A stretch of 64,000 bases of DNA from Anaerostipes sp. 992a (GTDB lineage Bacteria > Bacillota > Clostridia > Lachnospirales > Lachnospiraceae). The DNA is taken from contig NZ_MJIG01000004.1 of assembly GCF_001940245.1 (NCBI RefSeq), positions 1,302,001 through 1,366,000 of the forward strand, written 5' to 3'. Under the pieces are notes generated by a model. It did not search any database. It was not told the origin of the DNA and worked only from the letters and a program-made list of their open reading frames with translations. The position numbers were made by a program, and so were the translations under genes. Below are positions 29,102 to 36,984 of this stretch, one piece after another. Position 1 is the stretch's first letter. Each line of letters opens with the position of its first letter.

Positions 29102-30493
29102 CTACTGATTAATCTCTGTTGAAATCTTAGTTCCTCTTGTTTTGATTGCTCCATTCATAACTGTTATGGAGAGAGCATTTCCTGGTCTATCACATAATCT
29201 GACGTTCAAGGCTGTTCCGTTCACATATAATGTAGCAATATCATTATCCACAATAAGCTGAATATGATATTCCTCTCCTGCATTCAGAGCAATCGGTCGC
29301 TCCAGTCCAATATTGAAGCACTGATACCATGGATAATTTGGACACTTGTTGAACACAATACGATTTTCTTCTACATAAAACCGATATTCATAAGATACTC
29401 CTGTCTCCAGATCCTCGTAAAATTTAATAGAAATTTCTCTTGTTCCCTCTTCAAAAGTCAGATACGTTTCCAGTGCTGTCAGAACGCCTGCTTCCTCACA
29501 TAAAACACTTTCCTGTTTTATGTCAATCGTTTTCATACATGGGTTAAATAAATCCTTCCAGCCACTGAATGCTTCCATAACAGAATCTAATGGTTTTACT
29601 CCCAATGTTCCATCCTCTCTTTGGAATACTTCATGTGGTACGAAGGTTCCACCCCATAAATATGAATTTTTATCATCATCACCATCTCTTGTTGGTACCC
29701 ATCCAAATAATACCCGGCGTTTGCCATCAAAAGCAGTTCTTCCGGCATAATATGCTCTTCCATCGAAAGAATCATCTTTTGGTGCGATCCATGGTCCGTA
29801 TAGACTCTTACTCATACGATAATGAATCTTATTACCATCGCTGTACTCTGAAAATACCAGGTACCACCAGTCACCCATTTTGAAAATCTCTGGCATCTCA
29901 AACATGGTAAAAATTCCTGGTGACCAGAAGTCTCCTTGAAATTTCCATTTTTCTAAATTTTTTGATGTAAAAGAAACCAGTCGTCCTGTTTGCTTTCTCT
30001 TATCTTCCCCTTTTCTGGCACCCAGAATCAAAAGATACTCCTGCCTCTCTTCATCCCATAGTACAAAAGGGTCTCTCCAGTTTCGTCTATCATAACCACT
30101 CTGTGGTGGGATTTCCAATGCTTCTTTGGACTTTTCCCAATTGATTCCATCCTGACTGGTAGCATGAAGCAATGTCTGAGAGGTTTTTCCTGCTTTTAGG
30201 AATTCTCGATTATATCCAGTATAAAAGGCATGGAAACATCCCTGTGCTTCAAACACACTTCCCGCATAGATAAACTGATCTGCTTCTTCATCCGTTCCTC
30301 TTTTCAGGCTCTCTCCATAATCTTTATATGTTACAAAATCTTTTGTTGTTGCTAATGCCCATCCAAACGGCTCTCCAAATGGTCCTGGATTTCTTGTGTC
30401 TCTCTGATGATATACATAAAAGCTGCCATCTTTTCCATAAGGCATGATATCTCCTACCCAGACACCGTCTGGCTGATAATACAATTGATACAT
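29102..30493 (-). CDS. GH32-type beta-fructosidase, divergent N-terminal motif, 463 aa
   Basis: A five-bladed beta-propeller enzyme related to GH32. It lacks the usual NDPNG; its first motif is YQPDGVWVGDIMPY, so the nucleophile is probably the aspartate of VGD. RDPFVLWDEE and MFEMPEIFKMG supply the other two acids. A C-terminal concanavalin-like sandwich is present (FEEGTREISIKF). No signal peptide is seen, so it is cytoplasmic. It is the first gene after a promoter with tandem operators and has GGAGG five bases before ATG 30493. An operator-like 19-mer recurs inside it at 29519-29537. Confidence 0.8.
   Translation of the reverse strand: MYQLYYQPDGVWVGDIMPYGKDGSFYVYHQRDTRNPGPFGEPFGWALATTKDFVTYKDYGESLKRGTDEEADQFIYAGSVFEAQGCFHAFYTGYNREFLKAGKTSQTLLHATSQDGINWEKSKEALEIPPQSGYDRRNWRDPFVLWDEERQEYLLILGARKGEDKRKQTGRLVSFTSKNLEKWKFQGDFWSPGIFTMFEMPEIFKMGDWWYLVFSEYSDGNKIHYRMSKSLYGPWIAPKDDSFDGRAYYAGRTAFDGKRRVLFGWVPTRDGDDDKNSYLWGGTFVPHEVFQREDGTLGVKPLDSVMEAFSGWKDLFNPCMKTIDIKQESVLCEEAGVLTALETYLTFEEGTREISIKFYEDLETGVSYEYRFYVEENRIVFNKCPNYPWYQCFNIGLERPIALNAGEEYHIQLIVDNDIATLYVNGTALNVRLCDRPGNALSITVMNGAIKTRGTKISTEINQ
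29519..29537. promoter_or_regulatory. intragenic copy of the LacI-type operator
   Basis: TATGTCAATCGTTTTCATA occurs here within the GH32 coding sequence and again in the promoter at 30521-30539, 19 of 19 bases identical. A downstream operator about 1 kb away fits DNA looping or a transcription roadblock by the adjacent LacI regulator. The function is inferred. Confidence 0.55.
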
Positions 30494-30516
30494 GATTTCC
30501 TCCTTCCTTTTTCATT

Positions 30517-30554
30517 ATTATATGTCAATCGTTTTCATATGTCAATCGTTTTCA
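30517..30554 (-). promoter_or_regulatory. promoter with two tandem LacI-type operators
   Basis: TTGACA (30545-30540), 17 bases, and TATAAT (30522-30517) form a perfect consensus promoter. The 17-mer TATGTCAATCGTTTTCA is repeated head to tail at 30521-30537 and 30538-30554, covering both hexamers. Its centre (TGTCAA-TCG-TTTTCA) is an imperfect dyad with the central CG of LacI-family operators. Strong repression by the neighbouring LacI protein is expected; CcpA is a second candidate. Confidence 0.85.
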
Positions 30555-30670
30555 CGCAGATTTTTCACCAAAAACCATTCTTATTTTTTGTGCTATTTTG
30601 ACAATTATGTTCTTGAAATTGCCTCTTACATCAAAAAAAGAAGAAATCTTTCGATTTCTCCTTTCCCTTT

Positions 30671-31648
30671 TTATGTGGTTTTTCCTTCTAATAGCCGAAC
30701 CGGGAGATTCAGACAACTTTCTACTTTTTTCCCTTCAATCAAATCTATTAATTTTTCTACCGCAACTCTTGCAATTTCATTGGATGGCTGCTGTACCGTT
30801 GTCAGTTCTGGAACAAATTGAAGTACTTCTCTTGTACCATCTATTCCTATCACCTTTAAGTCCTCCGGAATTCGAATTCCTTTCTGCTTTGCAATCTGCA
30901 AAACAATCACAGCCAAGGAATCATCTCCGGCGAACACTCCATCGATTTCTGGATGTTGATTCAGCATATCGTACACCAGCTTCTGTTTCTCTACATACTC
31001 CTTTACAAATGGGACTTCCAACACCAATGGTTCATAACCTTCCTTTTTCATCTCATCCAAATAAGCCTGACTTCTTTTATTACCAGGCATTCTCAATCTG
31101 CTATCCCCACGGATACATAAAATCTTCTTACATCCCCGTTCGATCAGATGTCTCGTTGCAAGTCTCCCTGCCTCATAATTGTCACAAGATACCACAGGTA
31201 TATTTTCTCCCAAATATCGATCGATTCCAACAACCGGCATATGAAAACTAGAATATTCCTCTACCACTGCATTATGAGTTCCCACAATCATTCCATCAAC
31301 CTGATTCCTTCTTAACATGTCAATATACTTCTTTTCGGTATCTAGTTGGTTCTTGCTATTGCATAAAAGCATCTTATAATTTTTCTCAGAAAGATAATAT
31401 TCTATCTGCTCTACAATAACACCATGAAATGGAGAAGTTACCGTCGGCACGATGACACCAACAAAATATGTCCGATTATTTAACAATGCCCGTGCGATTT
31501 CATTGGGATAGTATTGAATTTTTTCCATAGCTGCATATACTTTTTTTCTTGTCTCTTCACTAATATATCCTCGATTATTTAAGACCCTGGACACAGTAGT
31601 CGGTGATACTCCTGCTACCTTTGCCACATCTTTTATTCCAGGTTTCAT
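30671..31648 (-). CDS. LacI-family repressor, probable regulator of the fructoside operon, 325 aa
   Basis: The N-terminal LacI HTH (IKDVAKVAGVSPTTVSRVLN) with hinge helix (YYPNEIARAL) is followed by a periplasmic-binding-protein-like sensor. GVIVPTVTSPFHG, VGIDRYLG, CDNYEAGRLATRHL and GVFAGDDSLA mark the two lobes. It lies just upstream of the GH32-PTS-GH32 genes in the same direction, with the operator-bearing promoter between. It resembles ScrR/SacR-type sucrose regulators, whose effector is a fructose-containing sugar or its phosphate. The effector here is inferred from the enzymes. Confidence 0.88.
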   Translation of the reverse strand: MKPGIKDVAKVAGVSPTTVSRVLNNRGYISEETRKKVYAAMEKIQYYPNEIARALLNNRTYFVGVIVPTVTSPFHGVIVEQIEYYLSEKNYKMLLCNSKNQLDTEKKYIDMLRRNQVDGMIVGTHNAVVEEYSSFHMPVVGIDRYLGENIPVVSCDNYEAGRLATRHLIERGCKKILCIRGDSRLRMPGNKRSQAYLDEMKKEGYEPLVLEVPFVKEYVEKQKLVYDMLNQHPEIDGVFAGDDSLAVIVLQIAKQKGIRIPEDLKVIGIDGTREVLQFVPELTTVQQPSNEIARVAVEKLIDLIEGKKVESCLNLPVRLLEGKTT

Positions 31649-31710
31649 ATCATCACTTCCCCACTCTTTTTTCTAGCATAATCTATCATACTCTTTGAAT
31701 TTAGAAAAAT

Positions 31711-32397
31711 CTATGAAAGCGCTTCTACAAAGGATTTTGTAATCAGCTGCGGTCTGGTAATAATGGAACCAACTACCACACTGAATGCACCTAATTCAAT
31801 GACTCTTCTCGCTTTTTCCGGTGTATTAATATTGCCTTCCGCAATCACACGGTGTTTCACCTTCGCTACAATTTCTCTTAGGATCTCAAAGTCATTTTCC
31901 TCAATGCGAAGGTGTCTGCTTTGCTCTGTATAACCCACCATAGTCGTTCCGATAAAATCAAATCCCAGCTCATCTGCATGTAGTGCTTCTTCTATCGTAG
32001 AACAATCTGCCATAAAAAGCTGATCTGGATATTTTGTCTTCACTTCATGAAAGAAATCATCCAGACTCTTTCCACCTGGCCTTTTGGAAATCGTTGCATC
32101 CATGGCAATGATCTCTGGTCCGGCTTCCATAAGCTCATCTACTTCCTTCATAGTAGGAGTAATATAAACATCACACCCTTCATAATTTCTTTTTACAATT
32201 CCAATAACCGGAAGGTCCACCTGTGACTTGATTTCTTTAATATCTTCTTTTGTGTTAGCACGAATTCCATATGCACCGCCTTCTTTGGCAGCCAATGCCA
32301 TCCTTCCCATAATAAAGGAAGAATGAAGTGGTTCTTCCGGCAAAGCCTGACAAGACACGATCAACTTTCCTTTTAACCCTTCGATTCTGCTATTCAT
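31711..32397 (-). CDS. nanE: N-acetylmannosamine-6-phosphate 2-epimerase, 228 aa
   Basis: NanE interconverts N-acetylmannosamine 6-phosphate and N-acetylglucosamine 6-phosphate in sialic acid breakdown. The TIM-barrel marks are there: [20 protein letters not shown], the catalytic lysine in [19 protein letters not shown] and [16 protein letters not shown]. It is full length. No other sialic acid genes (nanA, nanK) are in the window; the neighbours are a LacI regulator and fructoside genes. It ends 63 bases before the LacI gene and could be in the same transcript. Confidence 0.92.
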   Translation of the reverse strand: MNSRIEGLKGKLIVSCQALPEEPLHSSFIMGRMALAAKEGGAYGIRANTKEDIKEIKSQVDLPVIGIVKRNYEGCDVYITPTMKEVDELMEAGPEIIAMDATISKRPGGKSLDDFFHEVKTKYPDQLFMADCSTIEEALHADELGFDFIGTTMVGYTEQSRHLRIEENDFEILREIVAKVKHRVIAEGNINTPEKARRVIELGAFSVVVGSIITRPQLITKSFVEALS

Positions 32398-32407
32398 TCT
32401 TCTTCTC

Positions 32408-32821
32408 CTATTCTTCCATTTTAGCCAAAGCTTCTTCTGTCAATTTAATGGCATCTTCGATACATCCTGGACAGCTTCGCAATACTTTTCCAGTTTCCAT
32501 TCCCTTTAAATCCTTACATATCGTAGACCCATTCATATCGCGGAACTTTGCTACCAATTCTCTTACTGTCTTCATCGTTGCCGCTTTGGAATCCGGCTGT
32601 CCTAAATTAGCTGTACTGTTCTTCATCCCGATGACCATGGCTGCTCCGGAAAGTGCACCGCAGACTCCCTGCATATCTGCCATTCCAGCTCCAAATCCCT
32701 CTGTTAATTTAAATACGGTCTCTTCATCCAGACCCATCTCATCGCAAAATACGCATGCTACCGCCTGACTGCAGCTATACCCCTTTTTATGTTTTTCGTC
32801 CCCTAGGCTAATACGACTCAT
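32408..32821 (-). CDS. C_GCAxxG_C_C family protein, 137 aa
   Basis: A small redox-type protein defined by conserved cysteines, all seen here: [12 protein letters not shown] near the N-terminus, [11 protein letters not shown] (the GCAxxG-like core), and near the end ICKDL and SCPGCIEDA. Members are common in anaerobes and often occur beside redox enzymes; some bind metal clusters, but no activity is firmly assigned. It starts at ATG 32821, seven bases after AAGGAGG, and stops 10 bases before nanE, suggesting a shared transcript. A TTGTAC/TATCTT promoter-like pair lies upstream. Confidence 0.85.
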   Translation of the reverse strand: MSRISLGDEKHKKGYSCSQAVACVFCDEMGLDEETVFKLTEGFGAGMADMQGVCGALSGAAMVIGMKNSTANLGQPDSKAATMKTVRELVAKFRDMNGSTICKDLKGMETGKVLRSCPGCIEDAIKLTEEALAKMEE

Positions 32822-33049
32822 ACCATATCCTCCTTGTATCTTTATCCAAAATTTTTAATCTCTTCTGATAAAAGATAACACTTTTTTGTGTTTGGTACAA
32901 GCCTAAACCTCAGATCCTTCCTTTGATTTTTCCACCGTCCTATGTGATGACAAAGCTTTTCTTTATTGTTATACTGAAAGAATGACCGATATCCCACAGA
33001 ACTCGCCCTTACGGATTGAAAGGAAATATAGAAAGGATGAATACTTGTC

Positions 33050-33194
33050 AACTACCCATGACCGAAAGGTCATGGGCTTGTAACTGCCCAGTCGTAGTAA
33101 CGGCTTACGCCTCCGACCTTTTAACCCCGATAGGTATATTACCTCCCGTGGCGTTACATCACAGGGTGGTTGACAGCACCCTTTGTAGCAAAGT
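33050..33194 (-). ncRNA. probable omega RNA (reRNA) of TnpB
   Basis: In IS200/IS605 elements the guide RNA for TnpB comes from the tnpB 3' end and right end, with the guide taken from the flank. Here 145 bases follow the tnpB stop with several possible stems, ending in the hairpin at 33055-33076. The guide would be the roughly 16-20 bases just left of about 33049. Position-based inference. Confidence 0.5.
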
Positions 33195-34334
33195 TTACTC
33201 TGTTACAACTATATTCGGTACTTGGCTATCTGCGAGATAGTTTATTCCCATACGATACAGATTCATAGCTCCAATACGGTCATCATTCGATTTATAGCCA
33301 CAATTCTTGCAAGTAAACAGATGTATTTTTTTGTTACGGTTCGACTTTTCAGTATGTCCACAAATAGGACAACACTGGCTCGTATAACGAGGGTCAACCT
33401 TAATGACAGTAGACTGGTTCTGTTTGGCTTTGTAGATTAGTTTCCGTTCAAGGTCATAGAATGACCATGATACAGAAACATAGCGGTCTTTCGTTTTCAC
33501 ACGCTCTGTAGCATTACGAATGCCTGCCAAATCTTCCAAAACAAAGAGCGTGTGCTTCGGGTTTGATTCAACAAGTGCCTTTGATACCTGATGGTTGATA
33601 TCCTGCATCCAACGGTTTTCTCGCTGACCGATAGCTTTGATTCTTCGTCTTGAAGATGGAGTCTGACGTATTTGAAGCTCTTTACGAAGTTTGGAATAAT
33701 TAGCACGTTTCTGCTTAATAGCCTTACCACTAACGAATCCGGACTTGTGGGCACTGTTATAGGTCGCAACAACAAAGTTAATTCCTCTGTCGATACCTAC
33801 AACATTACAGATGTCAGAAATATTGCTTTCCTCGACATCATAAGTTACTGGTATGTGAAGATAATATTTACCATGTTTGTTTACAAGCTTAGCAGTGCCA
33901 AACTTGTAGATGGTATGGTCAAAATATTTAGACATACCATCAGCAAAATATGGTAACTTAACACGACCATTCAGAGTGTTCACTGAAAAGCAGTTTTGCG
34001 TCAAAGAATAATCTCTGTTCCAAACCAAATCATACTGTGGTTTTTTGAACGAAGGCTTAATCCATTCATTCTGATTTTCAAGGATGGTTTTATATCTCGC
34101 AATAACAGTCTTAAATACAGACTGAGTCATTTGCGATTTAAGACCAAACTTTTCTCGGAGCGTAGAATATAACATTTTGTTAAGCGAAAACTGTTTCAAA
34201 TCGTGTGTACGGAATACATACTCTGAAACAAAGTTGCAGGCATCACGATATACAGACATGGTTTTATCAAGCAAAACCTTATCTGTATCATCTGCGACTA
34301 TTTGAACTTTTGCTGTGATAGTCATCTGTTCCAT
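33195..34334 (-). CDS. tnpB: TnpB RNA-guided nuclease, 379 aa
   Basis: A full-length TnpB, ancestor type of Cas12. The RuvC residues are intact: Asp in VVGIDRGINFVVAT, Glu in LFVLEDLAGIR, and the last Asp in SNDDRIGAMNLY. The zinc-ribbon cysteines lie in CCPICGHTEKS and FTCKNCGYK. TnpB cuts DNA matching its omega-RNA guide and helps keep the element at its site after excision. I start at ATG 34334 behind AAGGAG; the earlier ATG lacks a site. The nuclease looks intact although the partner transposase is not. Confidence 0.93.
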   Translation of the reverse strand: MEQMTITAKVQIVADDTDKVLLDKTMSVYRDACNFVSEYVFRTHDLKQFSLNKMLYSTLREKFGLKSQMTQSVFKTVIARYKTILENQNEWIKPSFKKPQYDLVWNRDYSLTQNCFSVNTLNGRVKLPYFADGMSKYFDHTIYKFGTAKLVNKHGKYYLHIPVTYDVEESNISDICNVVGIDRGINFVVATYNSAHKSGFVSGKAIKQKRANYSKLRKELQIRQTPSSRRRIKAIGQRENRWMQDINHQVSKALVESNPKHTLFVLEDLAGIRNATERVKTKDRYVSVSWSFYDLERKLIYKAKQNQSTVIKVDPRYTSQCCPICGHTEKSNRNKKIHLFTCKNCGYKSNDDRIGAMNLYRMGINYLADSQVPNIVVTE

Positions 34335-34415
34335 AAAATGTACTCCTTTCATTGATATTTCACTAAATGTATTATATAATAATTATTAGTGAAAATCAAT
34401 ATTTGAGGTAAAGTT

Positions 34416-34819
34416 ACGGATAACAGATATAATCGTCATAACAGACGTAAATACAGCTTAAAGGTGCATATAGTTTTGGTAACAAAATACCGAAAACAAT
34501 TACTTAAAGGTTCTATCGCTAATGATGTTAAACAAAAGATATTCGATATAGCCAATACTCATGGTTACCAAATTATAGCTATGGATACAGACAAAGACCA
34601 TATACATTTTCTGTTAAGTTACGATACCACGGAAAGAGTTGCGACATCGTTAAAATTGTAAAGCAGGAAACAACACATTACCTTTGGCAGAAATACAGTC
34701 CGTTTCTAGCCAAACAGTATTGGAAGAAAAAGATATTTGGGTCAGACGGATACTTTGCATGTAGTATTGGCGAAGTATCATCAGCTACAATTCAAAAGTA
34801 TATTGAAAGTCAGGGTTAA
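34416..34819 (+). pseudogene. tnpA: IS200/IS605 TnpA (Y1 transposase), frameshifted
   Basis: The HUH transposase that would cut and join single-stranded ends. The frame reads DNRYNRHNRRKYSLKVHIVL with the HIHF histidine pair, then goes out of frame near 34637-34645 (TERVATSLKL then stop). The correct sequence resumes in another frame as KIVKQETTHYLWQKYSPFL and ends at 34819 with the region carrying the catalytic tyrosine (ATIQKYIESQG). One missing base explains this. In addition, the position where the start codon should be reads ACG (34416-34418) after GAGG. The gene is therefore dead by two changes. Confidence 0.85.
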
Positions 34820-34897
34820 TGGCTAAAGATTTACAAGGCTCCTCCCACCGCCTAAAGGCAGTGGGTTTCCGCCTACGAAAACGAAAGGGGTTAATTT

Positions 34898-35977
34898 ATG
34901 AAAGCACTTGCACGATATGGAATCAAACCAGGAGGATATCGTATGATCGATATCCCTGTCCCGGAATGTGGAGATAACGATATTCTCATCGAAGTAAAAG
35001 CCGCCGGCATCTGTGGCTCCGACCGAAAACATTATGGCATAGAAGCCGATGTAGATCAATTCAATTCTGTCCGCGGGCATGAATTCTCTGGAATCATCGT
35101 AAAAACAGGAAAAAATGTTGTTGATTGGAAGGTTGGACAGAGAATCGTTTCCGATAATACCAGTCATGTGTGTGGTACCTGTCCATCCTGTGATGCAGGA
35201 GATTTTATTACCTGCCCGGAACATGTGAATCTTGGACTGGATCACAGTCCTTATGGAGGCTTTACCAAGTATTGTCTCATTCCTGGAGAAATTCTTGCCA
35301 TTCACAAGCACGCCATCTGGGAAATCCCAGAAAACGTATCCTATGAAGAGGCCGCTATCATGGATCCTATCTGCAATGTATACCAGGCCATTGCACAGCG
35401 TTCCAGCTTCCTGCCAGGACAGGACATTGTCATCATCGGTGCCGGTCCCCTTGGTATTCTGGCAGTTCAGATTGCCCGCATTATGGGTGCTGTTAATATC
35501 GTTTTAGTCGGCCGCCCAGGCGATGAAAATCTCCGCTTTCCAATCGCACGAAAGTTCGGTGCCACTCATACCATTGACAGCAAAGCAGAAGATGTAGTAA
35601 AACGCTGCCTGGAAATCTGTGGACGTGACAACTTAGGCCTTGTTGTCGAATGCAGCGGTTCTGCCATTGCCATGCAACAGGCCATCGCCATGCTCCGCCC
35701 AAATGGCCAGATCATCCGTGTTGGAAAAAGCACACAGCATCTTGATTTCTCCATCAACGATGTTTCCTCCAAAGCTCTGAGTATCATTGGACATGCCGGT
35801 TACGACTCCATAACATGGCGAAATGCCCTGCGGCTTTTAGCCGCCGGTAAAATCGATTTAAAATCCATTATTACCCATGAGCTGGGGCTTAGCCAATGGG
35901 AAAAAGGATTTGAATTGATGGCAAAAAAAGAAGCCATCAAAGTCATTCTTCATTATGACTATGATGATGAAGAATAA
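34898..35977 (+). CDS. zinc-dependent alcohol/polyol dehydrogenase, 359 aa
   Basis: A medium-chain dehydrogenase of the sorbitol dehydrogenase/threonine dehydrogenase group. The catalytic zinc ligands lie in AGICGSDRKH and RGHEFSG, the structural zinc cysteines in CGTCPSCDAGDFITC, and the nucleotide-binding fold in IIGAGPLGILAVQIA. It should oxidise a secondary alcohol of a sugar or polyol with NAD(P). The RBS (AAAGGGG) sits only about 20 bases from the IS200/IS605 end, so any native upstream promoter has been displaced. Substrate is unknown. Confidence 0.85.
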   Translation: MKALARYGIKPGGYRMIDIPVPECGDNDILIEVKAAGICGSDRKHYGIEADVDQFNSVRGHEFSGIIVKTGKNVVDWKVGQRIVSDNTSHVCGTCPSCDAGDFITCPEHVNLGLDHSPYGGFTKYCLIPGEILAIHKHAIWEIPENVSYEEAAIMDPICNVYQAIAQRSSFLPGQDIVIIGAGPLGILAVQIARIMGAVNIVLVGRPGDENLRFPIARKFGATHTIDSKAEDVVKRCLEICGRDNLGLVVECSGSAIAMQQAIAMLRPNGQIIRVGKSTQHLDFSINDVSSKALSIIGHAGYDSITWRNALRLLAAGKIDLKSIITHELGLSQWEKGFELMAKKEAIKVILHYDYDDEE

Positions 35978-36001
35978 AAAAAGCTTATCTGTATATTAAG
36001 A

Positions 36002-36057
36002 GGAAGCCTCCATATACTATTCTCAATGGATTTTATGAGATATAAAAGGAGGCTTCC
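36002..36057 (+). promoter_or_regulatory. RBS-sequestering hairpin before the YitT gene
   Basis: GGAAGCCTCC (36002-36011) pairs perfectly with GGAGGCTTCC (36048-36057), which contains the Shine-Dalgarno site and abuts the ATG at 36058. An inner TCTCA/TGAGA stem lies in the loop. As RNA this would hide the RBS, so translation likely depends on opening the stem by ligand, temperature, protein or coupled transcription. Confidence 0.6.
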
Positions 36058-36921
36058 ATGAAATTTTTCAAATATACTTGGCTTGCAAACTTGATATTCG
36101 ATATCCTTGGATGTTTATTCATTGCCATCGGCATCCATGTCTTTATGGAGCCTGCCCATATTGCTCCAGGCGGAGTCTCTGGTATTGGAATTCTGCTAAA
36201 ATACCTATGGAACCTGCCAGTAGGACTAACCACATTTCTATGCAATATCCCTTTGCTTTTCTTCGCATGGAAGCTTATGGGAAAAACCTTTACTCTAAGG
36301 ACCCTTCAGACCATTTTCATCAGTACCATCCTTTTAGACTCTGTCGTCACACCCTATGTCCCTGCCTTTTATGGGGATCGTCTGCTCTCTTCCATCTTTG
36401 GCGGACTTCTTTCCGGAGTCGGTCTGGGTATTGTCTTTTTCCATGGATCTACGACTGGTGGAACGGATATTTTATCTTATTTTCTGAAACGAAGATTTCC
36501 CATACTGCCTACTGGTCAGGCCCTGCTCATTATCGATGCCTCCATCTTGCTGCTTTCCATGGTGGTCTATCGCGATCTGGAATCCGGACTATTCGGTACC
36601 GTTGCCCTCTATGCCCAGATGAAGGCCATCAATGGCATCATCTACGGTATGGATCAGGCCATCATTGTACTCATTATGTCTTCCAAAGCTCTGGAAATAT
36701 CTGATTCTGTCATTACAAAAATGTCTCGTACTGCCACCCTGCTATATGGTATGGGTGCCTACAAAAAGAAAAGTTCCTTTACTCTTCTATGCATCATCCG
36801 CAGGCAGGAGCTTGCCCATTTAAAAGAAGTGATTCTAGAAACAGACCCCTCTGCTTTTGTGACTATTGCTCCTGCCAACCAGGTGTTGGGAGAGGGATTT
36901 CGTCCCATTGATAGTGAGTGA
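36058..36921 (+). CDS. YitT-family membrane protein, 287 aa
   Basis: An integral membrane protein of the YitT (DUF161) family with five hydrophobic helices (for example LANLIFDILGCLFIAIGIHV and the GGVSGIGILLKYLWNLPVGL repeat). A C-terminal DUF2179 domain follows (STTGGTDILSY before it, LLCIIRRQELAHLKEVILE in it). The family is very common in Firmicutes in several paralogues and has no established transport substrate. The start codon lies directly after a 10-bp RBS-masking stem. It may be co-transcribed with the dehydrogenase 80 bases upstream. Confidence 0.88.
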   Translation: MKFFKYTWLANLIFDILGCLFIAIGIHVFMEPAHIAPGGVSGIGILLKYLWNLPVGLTTFLCNIPLLFFAWKLMGKTFTLRTLQTIFISTILLDSVVTPYVPAFYGDRLLSSIFGGLLSGVGLGIVFFHGSTTGGTDILSYFLKRRFPILPTGQALLIIDASILLLSMVVYRDLESGLFGTVALYAQMKAINGIIYGMDQAIIVLIMSSKALEISDSVITKMSRTATLLYGMGAYKKKSSFTLLCIIRRQELAHLKEVILETDPSAFVTIAPANQVLGEGFRPIDSE

Positions 36922-36984
36922 GAACGAAATCATTCCGGTCAGCAATCAGGCTACGGAGCTTCCAAATCTGATATATCATTCTTT

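Larger units (their letters stand above)
33049..34877. mobile_element. IS200/IS605-type element, intact TnpB, broken TnpA
   Basis: Divergent tnpA (plus) and tnpB (minus) are bracketed by subterminal hairpins: CCCATGAC-CGAAAG-GTCATGGG at 33055-33076 and CCCACCGCCTAAAGGCAGTGGG at 34844-34865. These are the single-strand recognition hairpins of this family, and no target duplication is expected. The element lies between the C_GCAxxG gene and an alcohol dehydrogenase. Because tnpA is disrupted it cannot move on its own. End positions are approximate. Confidence 0.8.

Noticed and set aside
32842-33051. 69-codon minus-strand frame upstream of the C_GCAxxG gene
   Set aside because: No good ribosome-binding site, overlaps the IS end, and the sequence has no protein-like pattern; it is the promoter region of the C_GCAxxG gene.
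36002-36057. hairpin before the YitT gene as a terminator of the dehydrogenase gene
   Set aside because: No T run follows the stem; the right arm is the ribosome-binding site and runs straight into the start codon.
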